Assembly: GCA_017936185.1 (NCBI GenBank)
Contig: JAGBGA010000022.1
Span: 1 to 7,395 of the forward strand
Source: Alphaproteobacteria bacterium
GTDB lineage: Bacteria > Pseudomonadota > Alphaproteobacteria > Rs-D84
Direction of reading: 5' to 3'
DNA length: 7,395 nucleotides
Below the pieces are notes generated by a model, which worked only from the letters and a program-made list of their open reading frames with translations, did no database searches and was not told the DNA's origin. Position 1 is the first letter of the stretch. Each line of letters starts with the position of its first letter. Both the position numbers and the translations under genes were made by a program. Shown here piece by piece: positions 1-4,865 of this stretch.

Positions 1-30
1 TAAAAATCAAGAAAAACAAAAAATAATATC

Positions 31-34
31 AGGA
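31..34 (+). promoter_or_regulatory. Ribosome binding site of pyk
   Basis: AGGA lies six bases before the ATG at 41, a standard Shine-Dalgarno position that supports this start. The 30 bases before it are A-rich and too short to identify a promoter. Confidence 0.7.
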
Positions 35-40
35 CAAGAC

Positions 41-1411
41 ATGAATAAATACACAAAAATCACTGCATCAATTGGCCCCAAATGTGAAGATTGCGAAACC
101 CTGACACGCATGATAAAGGCGGGTGTTAACATGTGCCGATTGAATTTCAGTCATGATACCGGTGACGTCCAAGGTCACAAGATTGACATGATACGTGAAA
201 TATCGGCCGAATTAAATACCCCTGTGGCAATTCTGATTGATTTACAAGGTCCCAAGCACCGTATTGGCAACTTTGAAACCGAAGACAAATATCCGCTTGA
301 AATCGGACAACGTTTTACATTCGACACCGACCCCACGCCGGGCAATTCAACACGTGTTCAGTTGCCAGACGACGATGTCCTTGCATCATTAAACATTGGT
401 GACAGAATCCTGTTAAACGATGGCAAGATTGAAATGCGTGTTGATTTTGCGTCCCCCGAACGTGTTGATGCGACGGTTATTCGCGGAAATGAAATATGGT
501 CGCGTCGTGGTTTTAATTTACCCGACACAGAAATTGCAACATCTGTATTAACGGCCAAAGACCGCGCAGACCTTGAATACGCTGTTACAAAAAAACCGGA
601 TTATGTTGCAATATCCTTTGTGCAAAAGCCCGAAGACATTGCCGAAGTTCGTGATTTTATCACACAACGCACATCACACCCAATAAAGATTATTGCCAAG
701 ATAGAACGTCCAAACGCGGTTGAACGCATAACCGACATTGCGGCGGCGGCAGACGGCATAATGATTGCGCGCGGTGACTTGGCGGTCGAAGTTCCATATG
801 CTGCGGTTCCGGCAATATCGCGTCATATAATTCGCGAATGTCGCAAAATGAACAAGCCTGTAATTGTTGCCACGCAAATGTTGGCGTCTATGGTGACCAG
901 TGAATTCCCCACCCGCGCCGAAATTACCGACGTCGCAAATGCGGCATATCTTCGCGCTGATTCAACCATGACATCCGAAGAAACAACCATTGGTGCAAAT
1001 CCTGTGAACACCATTGAAACAATGGCAAATATATTGTCGCATGCTGACGCGGACGCAATTGCCAATCCATATGATTGGTCACGTGTTGAAAACATGCCTG
1101 AAAACGATTGGTCACGTTCGGTTGCATCAATGGCGTATTTGAATCGTGCGTCTGCAATTGTTGTATTTGCACGCGATACAATTGCCACAACCCAGATTTC
1201 CTGTCGCAAGCCTGACATTCCTGTTGTCGCGATATGCAACGAATCTGTGATTGCGAATCAGTTGTGTTTATCACGTGGCGTATTTCCAATATACAACAAT
1301 GAATTATTCGGCATGCGTGACGCATTTAATGCCGCGCGCCAGTTTGGGATAAATTCCGGCAAATTGGTTATTGTCGACGAAGAAAAAATAAGCCTTCGGA
1401 CACTGGATTAA
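41..1411 (+). CDS. pyk: Pyruvate kinase
   Basis: Cytosolic enzyme of the last glycolytic step, phosphoenolpyruvate + ADP to pyruvate + ATP. The 456-residue product is slightly shorter than typical bacterial enzymes of about 470. Visible motifs, in order: N-terminal TKITASIGP; RLNFSH at 33-38 (Arg33, Asn35, Ser37); DLQGPKHRIG at 67-76, opening the B domain (about 70-165); IIAKIE at 217-222 with the catalytic-type Lys220 and metal ligand Glu222; ARGDLAVE at 243-250 with Asp246; VIVATQMLASM at 274-284; PTRAEITDVANA at 290-301; and the Thr315 equivalent of the GET(A) motif. The C domain runs from about 340 to the end. One oddity is that the usual Asp-Gly of VANAVLDGxD is Leu304-Arg305, and the loop reads STMTSEETT rather than AVMLSGETA, so this is a divergent member. 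Key catalytic residues are kept, so activity is expected. The ATG start has AGGA at 31-34, six bases upstream. The gene is monocistronic in this window and ends in a hairpin terminator. Confidence 0.97.
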   Translation: MNKYTKITASIGPKCEDCETLTRMIKAGVNMCRLNFSHDTGDVQGHKIDMIREISAELNTPVAILIDLQGPKHRIGNFETEDKYPLEIGQRFTFDTDPTPGNSTRVQLPDDDVLASLNIGDRILLNDGKIEMRVDFASPERVDATVIRGNEIWSRRGFNLPDTEIATSVLTAKDRADLEYAVTKKPDYVAISFVQKPEDIAEVRDFITQRTSHPIKIIAKIERPNAVERITDIAAAADGIMIARGDLAVEVPYAAVPAISRHIIRECRKMNKPVIVATQMLASMVTSEFPTRAEITDVANAAYLRADSTMTSEETTIGANPVNTIETMANILSHADADAIANPYDWSRVENMPENDWSRSVASMAYLNRASAIVVFARDTIATTQISCRKPDIPVVAICNESVIANQLCLSRGVFPIYNNELFGMRDAFNAARQFGINSGKLVIVDEEKISLRTLD

Positions 1412-1758
1412 AAAATCCCCAATTTGGGGATTTTTTCAAGCAGTGCATTTGGTGTCTGTATCCATATATTTTTTATTTTGGCGATATCTTTTGTCATTTG
1501 TACACATGTCCATGCATTATTAAAGTTTGGCTTTTTATTTGGTTCGGATTTTATTGTGTAAAACACCCACCCATATTGCATCAGTATTTTTATATCGCGC
1601 ATTTTCAGTGGTATTTTTTCGACGCGATTTTTTCTAATAAATTGATACAACATCAATTTGTTATTTTCCATAACGATTGGTGCAACATGCCGCCATTTTC
1701 TGCATAAAATTCGCGGCAAAATTTTTGAAGTCTTTTTTGAAAAAGCAATAATAATCAT
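1408..1758 (-). CDS. Small basic protein of unknown function, possible permuted papain-like fold
   Basis: The 116-residue product is rich in Lys and Ile, with no clear transmembrane segment. I do not recognise a named family with certainty. The N-terminal part reads MIIIAFSKKTSK, followed by RHVAPIV (His24) and later TCVQMTKDIAKI (Cys85) and a TPNALLEKI-like end. A His before a CV..K...I..TP..L block recalls small phage-associated proteins and the His-first order of circularly permuted NlpC/P60 folds. This is only a pattern match. The ATG at 1758 is chosen because AAGGA (1769-1773) lies ten bases upstream. A longer reading from 1818 would run through an intercistronic hairpin and has no better SD. 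The gene is more AT-rich than its neighbours. It lies 66 bases after the 2166-1825 gene on the same strand and is probably co-transcribed with it. Its last eight codons are formed by the terminator hairpin. Confidence 0.62.
   Translation of the reverse strand: MIIIAFSKKTSKILPRILCRKWRHVAPIVMENNKLMLYQFIRKNRVEKIPLKMRDIKILMQYGWVFYTIKSEPNKKPNFNNAWTCVQMTKDIAKIKNIWIQTPNALLEKIPKLGIF
1410..1436. terminator. Bidirectional intrinsic terminator between pyk and the facing small gene
   Basis: Perfect 11-bp inverted repeat: A6-T-C4, loop AATTT, G4-A-T6. It follows the pyk stop codon directly and provides a U-tract in both directions, so it can end pyk on the + strand and the opposing gene on the - strand. 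The hairpin lies inside the last codons of the minus-strand gene, whose stop codon (1408-1410) overlaps the pyk stop (1409-1411). Confidence 0.88.
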
Positions 1759-1768
1759 AATATAAATA

Positions 1769-1773
1769 TCCTT
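1769..1773 (-). promoter_or_regulatory. Ribosome binding site that decides the start of the 1758-1408 gene
   Basis: AAGGA on the minus strand, ten bases before the ATG at 1758. It favours this start over the in-frame ATG 60 bases upstream. Confidence 0.55.
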
Positions 1774-1783
1774 AATTTTTTTG

Positions 1784-1808
1784 GGGTGGGGCGTTTTTTT
1801 CCCCACCC
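1784..1808 (-). other. Intercistronic hairpin between the two small minus-strand genes
   Basis: GGGTGGGG (1784-1791) and CCCCACCC (1801-1808) form a perfect GC-rich 8-bp stem with a 9-base loop. Neither strand has a U-tract directly after the stem, so it is a poor terminator. It sits between the stop at 1825 and the SD at 1769-1773. In the mRNA it could stabilise an end, set the ratio of the two proteins, or partly insulate the second gene. The role is inferred. Confidence 0.6.
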
Positions 1809-1824
1809 GATATTGCACAAATAA

Positions 1825-2166
1825 TCAGTCAATCCACCCATGTTTTTTTGCCGCATCATATAATACATCCATTGCGCGGTTCCACAAATTTGCCGCCCGA
1901 TTTTCATTCCATATATGTTGGTGTGGTGCGCGTCTTTTATCACCAAATTGCTTCATGACAGTCAACTGTTCATCCGTCAATTTCCCCGCAAGGTATAATT
2001 TTGTAATCATTGTTTCTACATCAAGTACTTCACATGGTCGGCGTGTTGGTGTTCCATGCATCCGGGCAAAGTTATTACGTATTGATTTTGAATACAAAAA
2101 CCAGAACCACATTTGTTCCGCAGATTGAAATTTTTCTGATGTTACTGCTGTCATTGTTTGCGTCAT
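1825..2166 (-). CDS. Conserved-looking small helical protein of unknown function
   Basis: The 113-residue product has no signal peptide or transmembrane segment. It starts at an ATG with a near-ideal AAGGAG (2175-2180) eight bases upstream, a strong sign of a real gene. An aromatic helix MWFWFLY lies at 19-25. Next are TRRPCEVLDVETMITKLY at 41-58, KLTDEQLTVMKQFG at 62-75, and a final amphipathic stretch with Trp86, Trp95, AMDVLYDAAKKHGW. The Leu-x-x-x-x-Leu-x-Val-Met-x-x-(Phe)-Gly pattern followed by a basic RRAP segment could be a helix-turn-helix-like core, and the style recalls small genes of alphaproteobacterial phages and prophages. I cannot name a family. It is the first gene of a probable two-gene unit with its own candidate promoter. 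The surrounding chromosome gives no functional hint. Confidence 0.75.
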   Translation of the reverse strand: MTQTMTAVTSEKFQSAEQMWFWFLYSKSIRNNFARMHGTPTRRPCEVLDVETMITKLYLAGKLTDEQLTVMKQFGDKRRAPHQHIWNENRAANLWNRAMDVLYDAAKKHGWID

Positions 2167-2174
2167 TTTTCTTT

Positions 2175-2180
2175 CTCCTT
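2175..2180 (-). promoter_or_regulatory. Strong ribosome binding site of the 2166-1825 gene
   Basis: AAGGAG on the minus strand, eight bases before the ATG at 2166. This is the best SD in the window and supports both the reality and the start of this small gene. Confidence 0.8.
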
Positions 2181-2205
2181 TGGTTTTTTACGTTCACAAT
2201 ATTGA

Positions 2206-2235
2206 TATATAGCCCAGGAAAATATTCCTTGTAAA
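2206..2235 (-). promoter_or_regulatory. Candidate sigma-70 promoter for the two small minus-strand genes
   Basis: On the minus strand, TTTACA (2230-2235) and TATATA (2206-2211) are separated by 18 bases. Transcription would start near 2199, giving a leader of about 33 bases that includes the SD. Found by eye in AT-rich DNA, so chance matches are possible. Confidence 0.45.
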
Positions 2236-2267
2236 ACATTACAACTGATGGTTGAAATGCATCGCGG

Positions 2268-2319
2268 AAAACTGATTCGATTTTCGAAATTTTAAAAAGT
2301 GATTCGAATCGGTTTTTTT
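2268..2319 (+). terminator. Terminator-like hairpin with repeated TTCGA sites
   Basis: AAAACTGATTCGA (2268-2280) can pair with TCGAATCGGTTTT (2304-2316) over 13 bp with one G-U pair, and the right arm runs into seven T (2313-2319). The loop is 23 bases long and holds another TTCGAA. On the + strand this looks like an intrinsic terminator, yet no + strand gene precedes it nearby. On the minus strand it is weaker (one mismatch) but could still block read-through into the small genes. Alternatively the repeated TTCGA(A) motifs are a protein-binding site. Confidence 0.4.
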
Positions 2320-2353
2320 ATAAGATTCCTGATTTTTATATCATCACATCAAA

Positions 2354-2379
2354 TAAAAAAAGTGCGCAACAATGCGCAC
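2354..2379 (-). terminator. Second intrinsic terminator downstream of virB10
   Basis: On the minus strand, GTGCGCA (2379-2373) and TGCGCAC (2368-2362) form a 7-bp GC-rich stem with a 4-base loop, followed directly by seven T. It lies about 60 bases past the first virB10 terminator, so it is either a tandem back-up or the end of a short RNA from the 3' region. Confidence 0.75.
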
Positions 2380-2440
2380 CCAGAAAGCATAATATTTTTT
2401 TGTATTTTTATTTAATCCTTTTTTTGTTGTGTTAAAAATA

Positions 2441-2461
2441 AAACCGCCAATTTGGCGGTTT
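2441..2461 (-). terminator. Intrinsic terminator of the virB8-virB9-virB10 operon
   Basis: AAACCGCC and GGCGGTTT form an 8-bp stem around AATTT. On the minus strand it is followed by TTTTATTTTT. It begins four bases after the virB10 stop codon. The loop and flanking design match the pyk terminator (CC-AATTT-GG core). Confidence 0.85.
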
Positions 2462-2464
2462 GGT

Positions 2465-4840
2465 TTATATCATTGGCGGGAAACAATCACCCCCCCCTTC
2501 GGGACAGCAATTAAATCCCTGTTCGCCCATATCTGTATATATTTCCCCGGCACAGCATCCGTTTGCATCTGGGGCACTGCCGTCAAGGCATGTCATTATT
2601 GTGGTTTCTTCGACAACGACATCTGCGCTTGAAGAAGAAGTGCTGCCCGCATATGGGTTTTTGACGGTTCCGTCGTCATTATATTGTATGCCAAGAATTT
2701 CTTCGTTAAACTGCTGCGATCCTTCACCGCCCAAGTCCTCAATCTTTTGTTGATAAAGTTCCTTTTGGTTATCGGTATACGCTTGGTATTGAAGTGCTTT
2801 CTTGGATTGATAATTTAATGATTCACACCATAATTTCAAGGTGTTGTACGAATACCCGCCACACGACCCTGGTTCTGTTGCGCAAGAGTTTGGCACGCGA
2901 TACAGTCCGTTATCGTCTTTTACACAGTATTGACTTGCGCCAGTTGTGGATTGCCATGCGCGCGCCTGGCCAATCCATTCTTCGATGTTGCTTGTGTCTG
3001 CTTCTACGGGATGCGTTCCGTCCCAGTCATAGCGTTCCGCTTTCGCGGTCTTTTCAAGGTAACAAGGCGCATCTTTGTCTGTACAAACAACACGTAAATC
3101 ATGTGGTGAATATACTGTTATACGTGTGCCGGCGGCAATTGTAAATGGTGGTACGGTGTTATCCATCATATCAACCATCAATTTTTGCGCCACACTGTTC
3201 CATGCGGTAATAATTTCATTTTTTGCCAATTCCGACGAACGCATTGTGCCACTTTGTACAACTGTATTGTTATCAAGGTCAATCTGGTTAACAAAGGCGT
3301 CCGCCACCGGATTAATCAGGTTTATTGTTGCCGGTACAAATGCGGTTAACATCGGCATCAAGAATTGTTCCATATAGTCGGTGCTGCCACGTCCGGGCAC
3401 ACCAACGCGTCCTTGGGCGTCGGCTGAAAATGGTGCGTTTGTTCCGGGTTTAAAATTAAATTCGACACCATTTGGTAAAATAAATTGATACCATTCAATT
3501 TCCATGCGACCAATTGCCTTGTATGGTCCGGGCAGTTTACCTGTAACATAACCCAACATTAACGTTCCGGTTGGAATAATAATTGTGCGCCCATCGTCGG
3601 AATATACATTACGGTCAACCGTCGCACGTACCGGCAGTGATTTTCCATTGGTCAACACATCGGCGTCTGCGCGTACGTCTGAAACAATTGTTGCGGGTAT
3701 TGGTTTATATTGGCGTAAAACAAAACTGCGGTCATATGGTTGTGTTGATTCAACAGCTTTCCCCGATGTTCCGTAAATTACATCTTCGGTTTTCTTTTGT
3801 ATTACCGACCCCAACGGTTGAAATCCGCTTTCGCCATCGTCCCCAACAACCAAGCGTCCGGCACCACCACTTGTACTTCCGCCTTCTTTGTTGATTTGTT
3901 GCGCGCGAAATGCCACATTTTGCGTTGGTCGATTGGACAGTTGTGGCAATTCGCCGGTTGAAATAACGTTATAACCAATATGGTCTGCGTCACTGCCGAT
4001 ACGTTTGCCGCGATTATCGATATCTGTAATTATACCGTTATCTGGGTTATATACGCCGGTTGGCTCGCTGCAGTCCTTGTCCGAAAAAGGGTGAAAGTAA
4101 TACGCACCACGTTCTGGTTTTATCCACCCGATTTGAACACCCGAATTATCGTATCCTGGGAACGCAAAGTCCGAACATGCTTCTGGTACTTCTTCTTGAA
4201 CCGGTTCTTCCAAGACCGGGTTATACGACGGCGCAATCGTTTCAACTTCACGTATAATTTCTTGTTTTACTGTAATCGGTTCTGGTTCCGGCACCGGTTC
4301 TGGTTCGGGGATAACGATTGGTTCTGGTTTTGGCTCTGCCTTTGGGGCGACGGCACTGACCTTTACAGTAATCTGATTTGTTTCTTTCATTTCTTCGGTT
4401 TTATCTGCGGCGTACCAATCGATATACACCGGCACAGTAACTTCGTCGCTTGGCGTGGTTGGTGCGTATTTTGTCGTAATTCTGCAACCGATTTTATCGT
4501 TAATTGTTTTTATATTTTTGCACGTTTGTTGGATGCCGACCCCTGGCACATCTTCGTGCAAACGAACATCAACTATGTTCACCGGTACATTTGAAGTAAC
4601 GGTAATGTCTTGACTTTTTTGTTCGCCGGTGGTTACGTCTGTAAAGTCAATGTCACTGCTGGGCGCAAAAGACAATTCTGGAATCAAAGATTCTTTTTGG
4701 GTTTTGCTTTTGCCATCATTTTTCCCAACCAGCATCGTCAACAGTATCAGCACCACCACAAACGCCACCCCCATCAGCAGCCATTGCACACGTTTTGGTG
4801 CCTGTTTAAATTCCAAAATTTTTTGTTTGATTTTATTCAT
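2465..4840 (-). CDS. virB10: VirB10/TrbI-family T4SS core protein with extended, cysteine-rich C-terminus
   Basis: Scaffold of the T4SS core complex that bridges inner and outer membranes. The 791 residues are about twice the length of classical VirB10. In order: a short basic cytosolic tail (1-17); one transmembrane helix (18-38); an Ig-like beta-rich periplasmic domain (about 55-164) with Cys107 and Cys119; a Pro-Glu linker (166-188); a segment with Cys222 and Cys257; and the VirB10 core (about 305-585). The core shows YKPIPATIVSDVRAD at 378-392, TIIIPTGTLMLGYV at 419-432, a likely outer-membrane antenna helix near 494-510 (LMPMLTAFVPATINLI), and PPFTIAAGTRITVYSPHDL at 564-582. About 210 extra residues follow, with ten cysteines, ending in CLDGSAPDANGCC, FNCC and GGGDCFPP. 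The ATG at 4840 is preferred: an upstream in-frame GTG at 4903 overlaps virB9 and has no SD. The SD at 4840 is itself weak (GGG ten bases upstream). Last gene of the operon, 25 bases after virB9. Family assignment is firm; the roles of the extra domains are inferred. Confidence 0.93.
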   Translation of the reverse strand: MNKIKQKILEFKQAPKRVQWLLMGVAFVVVLILLTMLVGKNDGKSKTQKESLIPELSFAPSSDIDFTDVTTGEQKSQDITVTSNVPVNIVDVRLHEDVPGVGIQQTCKNIKTINDKIGCRITTKYAPTTPSDEVTVPVYIDWYAADKTEEMKETNQITVKVSAVAPKAEPKPEPIVIPEPEPVPEPEPITVKQEIIREVETIAPSYNPVLEEPVQEEVPEACSDFAFPGYDNSGVQIGWIKPERGAYYFHPFSDKDCSEPTGVYNPDNGIITDIDNRGKRIGSDADHIGYNVISTGELPQLSNRPTQNVAFRAQQINKEGGSTSGGAGRLVVGDDGESGFQPLGSVIQKKTEDVIYGTSGKAVESTQPYDRSFVLRQYKPIPATIVSDVRADADVLTNGKSLPVRATVDRNVYSDDGRTIIIPTGTLMLGYVTGKLPGPYKAIGRMEIEWYQFILPNGVEFNFKPGTNAPFSADAQGRVGVPGRGSTDYMEQFLMPMLTAFVPATINLINPVADAFVNQIDLDNNTVVQSGTMRSSELAKNEIITAWNSVAQKLMVDMMDNTVPPFTIAAGTRITVYSPHDLRVVCTDKDAPCYLEKTAKAERYDWDGTHPVEADTSNIEEWIGQARAWQSTTGASQYCVKDDNGLYRVPNSCATEPGSCGGYSYNTLKLWCESLNYQSKKALQYQAYTDNQKELYQQKIEDLGGEGSQQFNEEILGIQYNDDGTVKNPYAGSTSSSSADVVVEETTIMTCLDGSAPDANGCCAGEIYTDMGEQGFNCCPEGGGDCFPPMI
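4277..4345 (-). repeat. Pro-Glu repeat linker encoded in virB10
   Basis: Residues 166-188 of VirB10 are mostly Pro-Glu pairs (PEPEPVPEPEP and similar), written in the DNA as repeated GGTTCTGG-like units on the + strand. VirB10/TonB-type proteins commonly carry such rigid proline-rich periplasmic spacers. Confidence 0.75.
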
Positions 4841-4865
4841 TTGTCTTGAACCCACACCCCAGGTA

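Noticed and set aside
823..1239. A 138-codon open frame on the minus strand inside pyk.
   Set aside because: It lies fully antisense to conserved pyruvate kinase motifs and shows no protein-family signal.
1784..1808. Considered as an intrinsic terminator between the two small genes.
   Set aside because: No U-tract follows the stem on either strand; it is kept as an intercistronic hairpin only.
2349..2390. A 13-codon minus-strand frame (MLSGCALLRTFFI) between the virB10 terminators, considered as a VirB7-like lipoprotein because of LSGC.
   Set aside because: It is too short for a signal peptide, has no SD at a usable distance, and consists largely of the terminator hairpin.
4277..4345. Considered as a CRISPR-like or tandem DNA repeat.
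   Set aside because: The units are short and imperfect and are explained by in-frame Pro-Glu codons of virB10. No CRISPR array or insertion sequence is seen anywhere in the window.
3980..4594. A 204-codon open frame on the + strand inside virB10.
   Set aside because: It is antisense to the Pro-Glu linker and Ig-like part of virB10, gives a Phe/Trp-rich product without recognisable features, and has no SD. It is a shadow of the biased coding sequence.
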